A stretch of DNA of 64,000 nucleotides from Balaenoptera acutorostrata (taxonomy: Eukaryota; Chordata; Mammalia; Artiodactyla; Balaenopteridae). This document shows, one piece after another, positions 11,722 through 22,542 of the stretch. The number at the start of each line of letters is the position of its first letter. The first letter of the stretch is position 1. The stretch lies in the NCBI RefSeq assembly GCF_949987535.1, contig NC_080070.1:8800016-8864015 (forward strand), in the 5' to 3' direction. The position numbers and the translations under genes are program-made. The notes beneath the pieces are model-generated. The model did not search any database, was not told the origin of the DNA, and saw only the letters and a list, made by a program, of their open reading frames with translations.

Positions 11722-11767
11722 ATATATATTTTTAACTTCTTTATTGGAGTATAATTGCTTTACAGTG
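11722..11767 (-). mobile_element. 46-bp L1 3'-end insertion with perfect target duplication
   Basis: The plus strand reads ATATATATTTTTAACTTC, then TTTATTGGAGTATAATTGCT, the reverse complement of the artiodactyl L1 3' terminus. TAAAATATGTATAT occurs immediately on both sides (11708-11721 and 11768-11781), a perfect 14-base target-site duplication. It is among the shortest L1 insertions that can be recognised. Confidence 0.8.
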
Positions 11768-11781
11768 TAAAATATGTATAT

Positions 11782-12059
11782 TTTAGAATATTTAAAAATA
11801 TATAAAAATTAGTATCAATATATTGTTTAAAAAACACTGTTTATCAAAACTTTATTGCCTTAGCAGGATCAAAATTTTTCAAATAAAATTATTTGTGACT
11901 CTCCCCTCCTATCCTCATACAATACTCATAAGTAAAGTGTATTTATACCAAAATTAGCTTAAATTTAGAAGATACTGGACATATTTCTATGAGTGTCTTT
12001 TAATAATCATGAAGAAAATTACAAGAACATAGAAAAATAAAAGGAAATCTCTCCTCAGA
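11782..12059. other. AT-rich intronic sequence
   Basis: No feature recognised. The stretch is low in complexity and rich in A and T. Confidence 0.5.
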
Positions 12060-12261
12060 GAGTTACCAATTTTTGGTGTGTGGTGAGAGGACCTGAAATC
12101 TGTTCTCTTAGCAAATTTCCACTATACAATATATATGATTAATTATAATATGATTAACACCATGCTGTACATTAGATCTCTCTCTAGACTTACAATTCTA
12201 CATAACTGTGTATTTGCATCCTTTGACCAACATCTTCCCCTTTCCCCTAACTCCCCCTGTC
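12060..12261 (+). mobile_element. Ancient L1-like remnant
   Basis: GGTGTGTGGTGAGAGGACCT, CACCATGCTGTACATTAGAT and CCTTTGACCAACATCTTCCC are words I associate with old mammalian L1 untranslated sequence. Family and orientation are uncertain. Confidence 0.4.
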
Positions 12262-12420
12262 TGGTCTTAACTTCAGTTTCTTCAGCTGAAGAACAGGATT
12301 AATAATACCCAATTCATGTGGTTTTTGTAAACATTAAATAAAATACTATAAGAAAAGCACCTAGCACAGTGACTGGCACTCAGTAGGTGCTCAGTAATGG
12401 TAATTATTATCATTAGGAGC
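12262..12420 (+). mobile_element. MIR SINE, 3' half
   Basis: TTTCTTCAGCTGAAGAACAG, AAGCACCTAGCACAGTGACT and GGCACTCAGTAGGTGCTCAG are classic MIR words in correct order, followed by TTATTATCATTA at the end. Confidence 0.88.
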
Positions 12421-13108
12421 CTGTTAAATGCATGGCTTTGATTAAATAACATGCTAATTTCTCACATTTAAAAGTATTTTGATATTTGAGAGATTTGTTT
12501 TATACTGTAAAGAAAATTAGAAATTAGTTTCTCATCACTCCTATAAATGGTCCCATTTTAAAAGCCTTTGTATTTTTTAATATTTTGAGGGGGGAGGACT
12601 CCGCCTTTCTTTATTAGTATTTTTACATGTGAAAAAGGAAAATATGAATGTAAACTAGAATCACATTTATCTACATTACAATAATATATATAATCCAAAA
12701 TACTAGGAAATCAAGGCAATTTCTACCTGGCTGTGGAATGCTTCTAAATATGACTGTATTTGATATTCTGGAAATTAACTTCAAATCAATACAAAGCCAT
12801 ATTGTGAAGATTTATTCCAGGAGTTGCTTTGAAACTGGATAGGCAAGAAATTTTCAACCTGTTTTGGCTTTGGTGCTTAGAAGGGTGCTTGGCCCAAAAT
12901 AGGAGTCCATGACCTATCCTTTTTCCTCCTCCTTCCCTTCTACTTGGTGTTGCAATTATTGTTGTTGATGATGATGTTATTACCCTTGATGTGATCTTTT
13001 GAGACTTCAGTGTTCTGCACTCTGTACAATGATGGTGATTTTCTTCAGTTGTGATAATGTTTCCATGTTCATCAATGAAGTCTGATGTTAGAGTTTGAAG
13101 GTAAAATA
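12421..13108. other. Intronic sequence left of the mariner
   Basis: No repeat recognised. A 125-codon minus-strand frame (12786-13163) runs across the mariner boundary and contains runs of Ser/Thr from GATGAT-type repeats, so I do not call it a gene. The last two bases (TA, 13107-13108) are one copy of the mariner target. Confidence 0.5.
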
Positions 13109-13136
13109 TTGGGTTGGCCAAAACGTTCATTTGTTT
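13109..13136 (+). repeat. Mariner left terminal inverted repeat
   Basis: TTGGGTTGGCCAAAA is shared exactly with the right end read in reverse. The next dozen bases match only partly. This is the transposase-binding end. Confidence 0.9.
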
Positions 13137-13291
13137 TCTTACGTAAGTTGGCTCTTGTAGCACTTAGTTGTCTTTAACTTCACTCAAAACAATTTTGTTA
13201 GATTGTATGTGATAGCTATCGTATCAGCATGCATTTAAAAAAAGACTTATCAAAATTGGTGAATTTTTGTGTAGTCATTTTAATATTGAAG

Positions 13292-14320
13292 ATGGAAGAA
13301 AAAAGGCAAGATTTTCAGCACATTATGCTTTATTATTTTAAGAAAGGTAAAAACGCAACCGAAACGCACAAGAAGTTTTGTGCAGTGTATGCAGAAGGTG
13401 CTGTGACTGATTGCACGTGTCAAAAGTGGTTTGCGAAGTTTCGTGCTGGAGATTTCTCGCTGGATGATGCTCCACATTTGGGTAGACCAGATGAAGTTGA
13501 TAGTGATCAAATCGAGACATTAACTGAGAACTATCAATGTTATACCACATGGGAGATAGCTGACATACTCAAAATATCCACATCAAGCTTTGAAAATCAT
13601 TTGCACCAGCTTGGTTATGTGAATCACTTTGATGTTTGGGTTCCACATAAATTAAGTGAAAAAAACCTTCTTGACCGTATTTCCGCAGGCAATTCTCTAC
13701 TGGAACGTAATGAAAACTTTCCGTTTTTAAAATAAATTGTGACAGGCGATGAAAAGCAGATACTGTACAATAATGTGGAACAGAAGAGATCGTGGGGCAA
13801 GTGAAATGAACCACCACCACCACACCAAAAGCCGGTCTTCATCCAAAGAAGGTGATGTTATGTATATGGTGGGATTGGAAGGGAGTCCACTATTATGAGC
13901 TCCTTCCAGAAAATGAAACGATTAATTCCAACACACACTGCTCCCAAGTAGACCAACTGAAAGCAGCACTCGATGAAAAGCATCCAGAATTAGTCAACAG
14001 AAAATGCATAATCTTCCATCAGGATAACACAAGACCACATGTTTCTTTGATGACCAGGCAAAAACTGCTACAGTTGGGCTGGAAAGTTCTGATTCATCCA
14101 CCATATTCACCAGACATTGCACCTTCGGGTTTCCATTTTATTTAGGTCTTTACAAAATTCTCTTAATGGAAAAAGTTTCAATTCCCTGGAAGACTGTAAA
14201 AGGCACCTGGAACAGTTCTTTGCTCAAAAAGATAAAAAGTTTTGGGAAGATGGAATTATGAAATTACCCAAAAAATGGCAGAAGGTAGTGGAACAAAAGG
14301 GTGAATATGTTGCTCAATAA
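13292..14320 (+). pseudogene. Mariner transposase pseudogene
   Basis: From ATG at 13292 the frame encodes the paired helix-turn-helix DNA-binding half (MEEKRQDF, KWFAKFRAGDFSLDDAP, then WVPHKLSEKN) and stops at TAA 13733-13735. The same frame continues with VTGDEK, which holds the first catalytic Asp, and meets another stop (TGA 13802-13804). A frameshift in a CCA/CAC run near 13810-13830 moves it to the frame starting at 13852. That part has FHQDNTRPH, with the second Asp, and HPPYSPDIAPSG. Exactly 34 residues after the second Asp the third catalytic residue should be Asp, but GGT (Gly) is present at 14128-14130. A second frameshift near 14135 leads to the tail ending GEYVAQ and TAA at 14320. 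About 340 codons, the usual mariner length. It cannot make active enzyme. Confidence 0.93.
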
Positions 14321-14358
14321 AGGTCTTGGTGAAAATAAGTCTTTTATTTTTACTTACA

Positions 14359-14386
14359 AACCAAAGGCAATTTTTGGCCAACCCAA
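14359..14386 (-). repeat. Mariner right terminal inverted repeat
   Basis: The plus strand ends TTTTGGCCAACCCAA, the exact reverse complement of the first 15 bases of the left end. TA follows at once. Confidence 0.9.
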
Positions 14387-14388
14387 TA

Positions 14389-15359
14389 CTTTTTAGAATG
14401 CTTCAAATTTCACTAACTCAATGCTCTCCAAAAATGATAAATTTCCCCAAAATGCCAACACTGTCTATTCTGAGTTACTAAAAACAGACTTGTTGCATAT
14501 AAATACCATTTGTAAAATTTCTACCACATCTCAATTTTTTAACATAACACAAATTCTCTGTTATGAGAATTTATTTAACAACATTTAACATTCAAGAATA
14601 ACATACTGTAGAGTATTTAGGAAAGAGAGACAAATAAATAATCTCTAGATAATTCCATTTCCTATGATACAACAATGTGAGGAGCCTGAAACTTACTTTT
14701 TCAGTTCAAAACACATAAAAATGCTAGATAAAATGTAACACATCCTTTAAATTATATCTCTATGCATCCAATAAGGTAGGAGAAGCTTTCAGGGGGAGTG
14801 AAAGAAAGAAAGAAAGAAAGAAAGGGAAAACTCTAAATTACAGGGTACCTGATGATACTGGGCTGTTAGTATTCAGAGGGTATTTGCTCATCTTTGTAAT
14901 GCAGAAGTTTGCATTTTAAAGGCCAAGCAGAATTAGAAATCAAGTGTTGGACTTGTGCAAGGAATAGGAACACCCCTCCTTGTCCACCCCCCCCACCACT
15001 AGCACATAAAGCCTAAAAATGCTAAAATTGCAGTTAACGCAGATACTGGAGAAAAATTCACTAGTCAGCAAAGAGAGGTGACAAGGAAACTTGTCTCTCT
15101 TCTACTGGCCTATAGAAAGAAAACAAAAAAGAAATTACTTTCTGAGAATTCATAAGCCACAGGCTTGCTCAACAAAATTACAGCTTTCAAATTTACTCTG
15201 GCTAATAGGGTATATAACTCCCAAGCCAAGAAATTAAAGTACAGAAAGTAGTTCTAAATTGCTGTCTTTTGAAGGAAGCATAAATCCTCTCTGGATTGAC
15301 TCTGGAATTACAAGATTCCTGAAGATAAAAGCCAGAGAAATTTAAACTCATAATTTAAA
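14389..15359. other. Intronic sequence with a (GAAA)n repeat
   Basis: A tetranucleotide GAAA repeat occupies 14800-14824. Otherwise no repeat family or coding frame is recognised. A C-run (CCACCCCCCCCACCAC) lies near 14985. Confidence 0.55.
14800..14824 (+). repeat. (GAAA)n microsatellite
   Basis: Six uninterrupted GAAA units, likely length-variable. Confidence 0.9.
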
Positions 15360-16425
15360 GATGCAAAACATAAGAAAACAAGCATAATGAACAAGATTCA
15401 GCAGAAACATCACACATAAAAATTTGGCCCCTAGTAAATTTTAAGATTGAGAATATGGTAAAACATTCAAAAATTATTTAAAGAAATAAAAGGTGGAACA
15501 AAATATATAAGAAAAGAATGAGCTAATATTTAAAAGAACCACCCAGATTTGATAAATAACCAAACAGATTCTCCAAAAAGAAAAATATATTATTGAAATT
15601 AGAAACTCATTAGTTGTGTTAAGCAGATGAGACAAAGCTATAGGATGTATTTGTGAATTGAAAGATAGATTGGACATCTAGTAGTCTAGGAGAAAAAGTG
15701 ATTAAAAATATTAAATACAAATATTAACATGTGGAGGATAAAATGAGGTCTAACATATATTTGATTAACATTTCAGAAGGAGAGAAAAGAGAGAATTATG
15801 GAGAAGGAATTCAAAGACAGAATGTCTAAGAGTTTTCCAGAACTGACTAAAAGTTTAGATTCAGGGAGGACAATAATTCCCAAACAAAATTTTTTTTAAA
15901 AATCAATCTTACACACAATGGTGTAAGAGCAAATCACCAAGGAGCATAAAAATAAGCAAGAGAGAAGAGAGATTACTCCTAAGAAACAATATTAAAGCAG
16001 ACGGGAAACTTCTTAACAAGGGGAAACAAAAGGTAGAATGCAATAGAATAATACATTGAAAGTGCTGAAAGAAAATAAAATTCCAATCTAGAACTGTACA
16101 TCAAGCTAAACTATCACAAGAAAGAAGGTGAAATTAAGATATTTTCAGAAAAACGAAAATTGAAGCAGGTTACCAACAGACCCTGATTAGAAACCATTAA
16201 AAGTAGAGAATGTGTGTCAAATGGAAAGGAAATAAGTCCAGAAAGAGGAAAAACACAGGAAGTAAGAGAAAAAAACTGGCAAACATGGGAAAACCTAAAA
16301 ATACAGTGACTACATAAAAATAAATTTATAAAAATGATAATATTGAAGTTAAAAAAGAGGTAGAAGAAAATTGCAGGACAAAAGTAGGATACAGGATGGT
16401 AGGGGATGAGCACAGTTATGCTATG
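15360..16425 (+). mobile_element. Ancient L1, ORF1 region (outermost layer of the nest)
   Basis: Degenerate words of an old L1 ORF1 occur in order: GAGTTTTCCAGAACTGACTA, then GAGAGATTACTCCTAAGAAA and CAATATTAAAGCAGACG, AAGTGCTGAAAGAAAATAA, and GAAGGTGAAATTAAGATATT with TTTTCAGAAAAACGAAAAT. No frame of useful length survives. Its ORF2 part seems to resume at 22898, after younger insertions. Confidence 0.7.
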
Positions 16426-16430
16426 CCAAG

Positions 16431-16813
16431 TGTCGTGGACTGTATTTTATCCCCCTCAAAATTCATATGTTAAAGCCCCAACCTCCAGTGTGACTGTTTG
16501 GAGATGGGGCCTTTAGGTGGTAATTAAGGTTAAATGAGGTCATGAGGGTAGGCCCCAATCCCATAGGACAGGTGTCCTTATAAGAAGAGGAAGAGACCCA
16601 GAGATCGCTCTCTCTCCCCATGTGCCCAAAAGAAAGGTCATGTGAAGGTGTGGTGATAAGTCAGCCATCTGCAAGTTCTGAAGAGAGTCCTCACTAGAAA
16701 CCAACCTCGGCACATTGATCTTTGACTTCCAGCCTCCAGAACTATGAGAAAATAAATTTCTGTTGCTTAAACCACCCAGTCTGTGGTATCCTGTTATGGC
16801 AGCCCAAGAAACA
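16431..16813 (+). mobile_element. Solo MaLR-type LTR (ERVL-MaLR) with 5-bp target duplication
   Basis: A 383-bp unit starting TGTCGTGGACTG and ending AAGAAACA, with TG and CA termini. CCAAG occurs on both sides (16426-16430 and 16814-16818), the 5-bp duplication expected for ERVL-group insertions. It has the words AAAATTCATATGTTAAAGCC, GGAGATGGGGCCTTTAGG and CAGCCTCCAGAACTATGAGA, followed by AATAAATT, a possible poly(A) signal, at about 16750. There is no internal retroviral sequence, so this is a solo LTR left by recombination. It sits inside the ancient L1. Confidence 0.88.
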
Positions 16814-16818
16814 CCAAG

Positions 16819-16996
16819 TTTCTTTCATAGTTCAGGACAAAGATCAAGATGTTAAGTTACTTCTGACTTTTATAAATATTCATTTAAAAATTACAGAGAT
16901 AATCCCTAAAATCGGAAATTTACTAGTGGGGGAGATATATTTTTTTAAAAATATTTGATGGAGCCAAAGGAAGGAAAAAACGAAGGAATAAAAAGG
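16819..16996 (+). mobile_element. Continuation of the ancient L1 between insertions
   Basis: A short stretch between the MaLR LTR and the younger L1. By position it should be the ORF1-ORF2 boundary region of the ancient L1. The sequence itself is too decayed for a firm match. Confidence 0.45.
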
Positions 16997-17009
16997 AACA
17001 AAGAAAAAG

Positions 17010-17400
17010 CAGGACCAGGGGTGGAGTCAATATGGCAATGTGGGAAGACACAGAGTTCACGTCTCCCCACAACTAGGGCGCCTGCCGGACGCTGGTGGGG
17101 ACCCCGATGCCCAAGGAAATGGGAGGAACCTTCAAGCGAACCACCAGGGATTGGGCCATAGCTCCTGCAGTGGGAACTCTTGAGTCCAAACCACTGGACT
17201 AACAGAAAACCTCAGACCCCAGGGAATAGTCATTGGAGTGTGGTCTACTGGAAGTCCTCATCTCATCACCAAGACCCAGCTCTACCCAAGAGCCTACAAA
17301 TTCCAGTGTTGGAAGCCTCAGGCCAAATAACCAGTAAGACAGGAACACAATCGCATGCATTAAAAAAAAAAAAAAAAAAAAAAAGAGACGGCAAAAAAAT
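17010..17400 (+). other. L1 5' UTR, truncated, ending in a long A-run
   Basis: GTGGAGTCAATATGGCAATG and CAAGACCCAGCTCTACCCAA are L1 5' UTR words. A run of about 23 A at 17361-17384 lies just before ORF1. The second L1 in this window does not have that run in the matching place. Confidence 0.75.
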
Positions 17401-18297
17401 ATGTCACAGATGAAGGAGCAAGGTAAAAACCTACAAGATAAAAACCTACAAGACCAAATAAATGAAGAGGAAATAGGCAATCTACCTGAAAAAGAATTCA
17501 GTATAATGATAGGAAAGATGATCCAGAATCTCGGAAATAGAATTGAGGCATGGATTGAGAAAATACAAGAAACGTTTAACAAAGATCTAAAAGAACTAAA
17601 GAACAAACAAACAGAGATGAACAACACAATAACTGAAATGAAAAATACACTACAGGAACCAATAACAGAATAACTGAGGCAGAATAACGAATAAGTGAGC
17701 TGGAAGACAAATTGGTGGAAATAACTACCGAGAAGCAGAAAAAAGAAAAAAGAATGAAAACAACTGAAGACAGTCTGAGACCTCTGGGACAACACTAAAC
17801 GCACCAACATTCAAATTATACGGATCCCAGAAAAAAAGAAAAAGAAAGGGTCTGAGAAAATATTTGAAGAGATTATAGTGGAAAACTTCCCTAACATGGG
17901 AAAGGAAATAGTCACCCAAGTCCAGGAAGCACAGAGAGTCCCATACAGGATAAACCGAAGGAGAAACACACCAAGACACATGTTAATCAAGCTAACAAAA
18001 ATTAAATTCAAAAAAAAATATTAAAAGCAGCAACGGAAAAAAAAAAAAATAACGTACAAAGGAACCCCCATAAGGTTATCAGCTGATTTTTCAGCAGACA
18101 CTCTGCAGGCCAGAAGGGTGTGGAAGGATATACTTAAAGTGATAAAAGAGAAAAACCTACAACCAAGATTACTCTACCCGGCAACGATCTCATTCAGATT
18201 CAACGGAGGAAGCAAAAGCTTTTCAGACAAGCAAAAGCTAAGAGAATTCAGCACCACCAAACCAGCTCTACAACAAATGCTCAAGGAACTTCTCTAG
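17401..18297 (+). pseudogene. L1 ORF1 (RNA-binding protein) pseudogene
   Basis: It starts at ATG 17401 (MSQMKEQGKN) and reads a coiled-coil-type segment (GNRIEAWIEKIQETFNKDLK) to a stop at 17671-17673. The C-terminal half resumes in another frame around 17880: NFPNMGKE, VQEAQRVPYR, ITYKGTPIRLSADFSA, then the ending FSTTKPALQQMLKELL and TAG at 18295-18297. ORF1 protein forms trimers that coat L1 RNA. The RRM region between the two halves is damaged by frameshifts and an A-run. About 300 codons, near the normal length. Confidence 0.9.
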
Positions 18298-18353
18298 GCA
18301 GGAAACAAGAGAAGAAAAAGACCCACAAAAACAAACCCAAAACAATTAAGAAA

Positions 18354-21300
18354 ATGGTAATAGGAACATACATATCAATAATAACCTTGAATGTAAATGG
18401 ACTAAATGCCCAAACCAAAAGACACAGACTGGCTGAATGGATAGAAAAACAAGACCCATATATATGCTGTCTATAAGAGACCCACTTCAGACCTAGAGAC
18501 ACATAAAGACTGAAAGTGAAGGGATGGATAAAGATATTCCACGCAAATGGAAATCAAAAGAAAGCTGGAGTAGCAATACTCATATCAGATAAAGTAGACT
18601 TTAAAATAAAGACTGTTATAAGAGATAAGGAAGGACATTAAATAATGATCAAGGGATCAATCCAAAAAGAATATATAACAATTATAAATGTTTATACACC
18701 CAACATAGGAAGCCCTCAATACATAAGTCGAATGCTAACAACCATGAAAGGGGAAATGGACACTAACACAATAACAGTAGGGGAATTTAATACCCTACTT
18801 ACACCAATGGACAGACCATCCAAATAGAAAATAAAAAAGGAAACACAAACTTTAAATGACACAACAGACCAGATAGATTTAATCGATATTTATAGAACAT
18901 TCCACCTGAAAGTGGCAGAATACAGTTTCTTTGCAAGTGCACACAGAACATTCTCCAGGACAGATCACATCTTGGGTCACAAATCAAGGCTCAGAAAATT
19001 TAAGAAAATTGAAATCGTATCAAGCATCATTTCTGACCACAACGCTATGAGATTGGAAATCAGTTACAGGAAAAAAACTGTAAAAACCACAAATACATAG
19101 AGGCTAAACAGTGTACTACTAAATAACCAAGCGATCACTGAAGAAATCAAAGAGGAAATCAAAAATTACCTAGAAAAAAATGACAATGAAAACACAATGA
19201 CCCAAAATCTATGGGATGCAACAAAAGCAGTTCTAAGAGGGAAGTTTATAGCAATACAATCCTACCTCAAGAAACAAGAAACATCTCAAACAATCTAACC
19301 CTACACCTAAAGCAACTAGAGAAAGAAGAACAATGAAAACCCAAAGTCAGTAGAAGGAAAGAAATCATAAAGATCAGAGCAGAATAAATGAAATAGAAAC
19401 AAAGAAAACGATAGCAAAGATCAATAAAACTAAAAGCTGGTTCTTTGAGAAGATAAACAAAATTGACAAACCCTCAGCCAGACTCATCAAGAAAAAAGGG
19501 AGAGGATGCAAATCAATAAAATTAGAAATGAAAAAGGAGAAATCATACCTGACACCGCAGAAATACAAAGGATTATAAGAGACTACTACAAACAACTATA
19601 TGCCAATAAAATGGACAACCATGAAGAAATGGACAAATACTTGGAAAGGTACAATTCTTCAAGACTGAACCAGAAAGAATTAGAAAATATAAACAGACCT
19701 ATCACAAGTAATGAAATTGAAACTGTAATGAAAAATCTTCCAACAAACAAATGTTCAAGACCAGATGGCTTCACAGGTGAATTCTAAAAACATTAGGTAA
19801 AAGCTAACACCAATCCTTCTCAAACTCTTCCAAAAAACTGCAGAGGGAGGAACACTCCCAAATTCATTCTACGAAGCCACCATCACCCTGACACCAAAAC
19901 CAGAAAAAGATATCACAAAAAAAGAAAATTATACACCAATATCACTGATAAACACGAATGCAAAAATCCTAAACAAAATACAAGCAAACAGAATCCAACA
20001 ATATATTAAAAGGATCATACACCATGATCAAGTGCGATTTATCCCGGAGATGCAAGGATTCTTCAATATACGTACAACAATCAATGTGATACACCATATT
20101 AACAAATTAAGAAATACAAACCATATGATCATCTCAGTAGATGGAGAAAACGCTTTTGACAAAATTCAACACCCATTTATGATAAAAATTCTCCATAAAG
20201 TGGGCATAGAGGGAACCTACCTCAACACAATAAAGGCCATATATGACAAACCCACAGCAAACATCATACTCAATGGTGAAAAACTGAAAGCATTTCCACT
20301 AAGATCACGAACAAGACAAGGATGTCCACTCTCGCCACTATTATTCAACATAGTTCTGGAAGTCCTACACATGGCAATCAGAGAAGAAAAGGAAATAAAA
20401 AGAATACAAATTGGAAACGAAGGAGTAAAACTGTCACTGTTTGCAGATGACATGATACTATACATAGAAAATCCTAAAGATACCATCAGAAACTACTAGA
20501 ATTAATCAATGAATTTGGTAAGATTGCAGGGTACAAAATTAATTCACAGAAATCTCTGGCATTCCTATACACTAATAACAAAAAATCAGAAAGAGAAATT
20601 AAGGAAACAATCCCATTTACCATCGCAACAAAAAGAATAAAATACCTAGGAATAAACCTACCTAAGGAAGTGAAAGACTTGTACTCAGAAAACTATAAAA
20701 CACTGATGAAAGAAATCAAAGATAACATAAACAGATGGAGAAATATACCATGTTCTTGGATTGGAAGAATCAATATTGTGAAAATGACTATACTACCCAA
20801 AGCAATCTACAGATTCAATGCAATCCCTCTCAAACTACCAATGGCATTCTTCACAGAATTAGAACAAAAAAATTTACAATTCGTATGGAAACACAAAAGA
20901 CCCCAAATAGCCACAGCAATCTTGAGAAAGAAAAATGGAGCTGGAGGAATCAGGCGCCCTGGCTTCAAACTATACTACAAAGCTACAGTAATGAAAACAG
21001 TATGGTACTGGCACGAAAACAGAAATATAGATGAATGGTACAGGATAGAAAGCCCACAGATAAACCCATGCACATATGGTCACCTAATTTACGACAAAAG
21101 AAACAAGAACATACAATGGAGAAAACACAGCCTCTTCAGTAAGTGGTGCTGGGAAAACTGGACATCTACATGTAAAAGAATGAAACTAAAACACTCCCTA
21201 ACACCATACACAAAAATATACTCCAAATGGATTAAAGATCTAAATGTAAGACCAGACACTATAAAACTCTTAGAGGAAAACATAGGCAGAGCACTCTCTG

Positions 21301-22170
21301 ACATAAACCACAGCAAGATCTTTTTTGACCCACCTCCTAGAATAATGGAAATAAAAACAAAAATAAACAAACAGGACCTAATTAAACTTAAATAAAAGCC
21401 TTTGCACAGCAAAGGAAACTATATAAACAAGATGAAAAGACAACCCTCAGAATGGGACAAAATATTTGCAAATGAATCAATGGACAAAGGATTAATCTCC
21501 AAAATATACAAACAGCTCATGGAGCTCAATATCAAAAAAACAAACAATTCAATTAAAAAAATGGGCAGAAGACCTAAATAGACATTTCACCAAAGAAGAC
21601 ATACAGATGGCCAAGAGGCACATGAAAAGATACTTAACTCACTAATCATTAGAGAAATGCAAATCAAAACTACAATGAGGTTATCACCTCACACCGGTCA
21701 GAATGGTCATTATAAAAATATGTAGAAACAATAAATGCTGGAAAAGGTGTGGTAAAAAGGGAACCCTCCTGCACTGTTGGTGGGAATGCAAATTCATACA
21801 ACCACTATGGAAAACAGTATGGAGATTCCTTAAAAAACTAAAATTAGAACTACCATGTGACCCAGAAATCCCACTACTGGGCATATACCTTGAGAAAACC
21901 ATAATTCAAAAAGAGACATGTACCACAGTGTTGTTTGCAGCACTATTTACAATAGCCAGGACATGGAACCAATCTAAATGTCCATTGACAGATGAATGGA
22001 TAAAGAAGATGTGGCACATATATACAAGGGAATATTACTCAGCCATAAAAAGAAACGAAATTGAGTTATTTGTAGTGAGGTGGATGGACCTAGAGTCTGT
22101 CATACAGAGTGAAGTAAGCCAGAAAGAGAAAAACAAATACTGTATGCTAACGCATATATATGCAATCTAA
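18354..22170 (+). pseudogene. L1 ORF2 (endonuclease-reverse transcriptase) pseudogene
   Basis: It begins at ATG 18354 (MVIGTYISIITLNVNG) and ends at TAA 22168-22170; the span of 3817 bases equals about 1272 codons, the normal ORF2 length. The endonuclease domain shows NVNGLNAQ, GEFNTLLTPMDR (Glu where Asp is usual) and SDHNAMRLEI. The reverse transcriptase shows [17 protein letters not shown] and the catalytic [13 protein letters not shown] (FADD at 20440-20451). The C-terminal Cys-rich part reads [19 protein letters not shown] (from about 21735). A stop at codon 41 (18474-18476) and several frameshifts break it; the longest intact piece is 20670-21395. It cannot give full-length protein. Confidence 0.94.
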
Positions 22171-22542
22171 AAAAAAGGAAAAATGGTACTGATGAACCTG
22201 GTGGCAGGGAAGGAATAAAGACATAGACATAGAGAATGGACTTGAGGACACGGGGTGTGGGGCGGGGGAACTGGGGCTAAGTGAGAGTAGCATCGACATA
22301 TATGCACTACCGAATGTAAAACAGATAGCTAGTGGGAAACAGCAGCATAGCCAGGGAGATCAGCTCGGTGCTTTGTGATGACCTAGAGAGGTGGGATAGG
22401 GAGGGTGGGAGGGAGGCTCAAGAGGGAGGGCATATGGGGATATATGTATGCATATGACTGATTCACTTTGACGTACAACAGAAACTAACACAATATTGTG
22501 AAGCAATTATACTCCAATAAAGATCTATTGAAAAAAAAAAAG

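Larger units (their letters stand above)
13109..14386 (+). mobile_element. Complete mariner (Tc1/mariner) DNA transposon
   Basis: A 1278-bp element bounded by inverted repeats that both begin TTGGGTTGGCCAAAA and stay similar for about 28 bases (13109-13136 and 14359-14386). A TA dinucleotide flanks it on each side (13107-13108 and 14387-14388), the expected mariner target duplication. It contains one transposase frame, now broken. It most resembles the mariner found in ruminant and cetacean genomes (Mariner1_BT type), named from memory. DNA transposons move by cut and paste using only the transposase. Confidence 0.93.
17010..22542 (+). mobile_element. Long L1 retrotransposon, 5'-truncated, non-functional
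   Basis: About 5.5 kb with part of the 5' UTR (17010-17400), ORF1, ORF2, a 3' UTR with a G-rich stretch near 22250-22270, and an A-tail at 22531-22541. AACAAAGAAAAAG lies just before it at 16997-17009 and again at 22885-22897, after a SINE embedded in the tail. That repeat is the L1 target duplication. Both reading frames contain stops and shifts. It is on the strand opposite the CNTNAP2 exon. Confidence 0.95.

Noticed and set aside
12786..13163. 125-codon minus-strand frame
   Set aside because: It crosses the mariner boundary and contains low-complexity Ser/Thr runs from GAT repeats. No homologous family recognised and no splice sites checked out.
17199..17810. 203-codon minus-strand frame, the longest minus-strand ORF in the area
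   Set aside because: It is the reverse of L1 5' UTR and ORF1 and reads F/L/S-rich from the A-rich strand. A shadow, not a membrane protein.
21089..21412. 107-codon minus-strand hydrophobic frame
   Set aside because: Reverse of L1 ORF2, and a similar frame appears in the other L1 (48394-48609).
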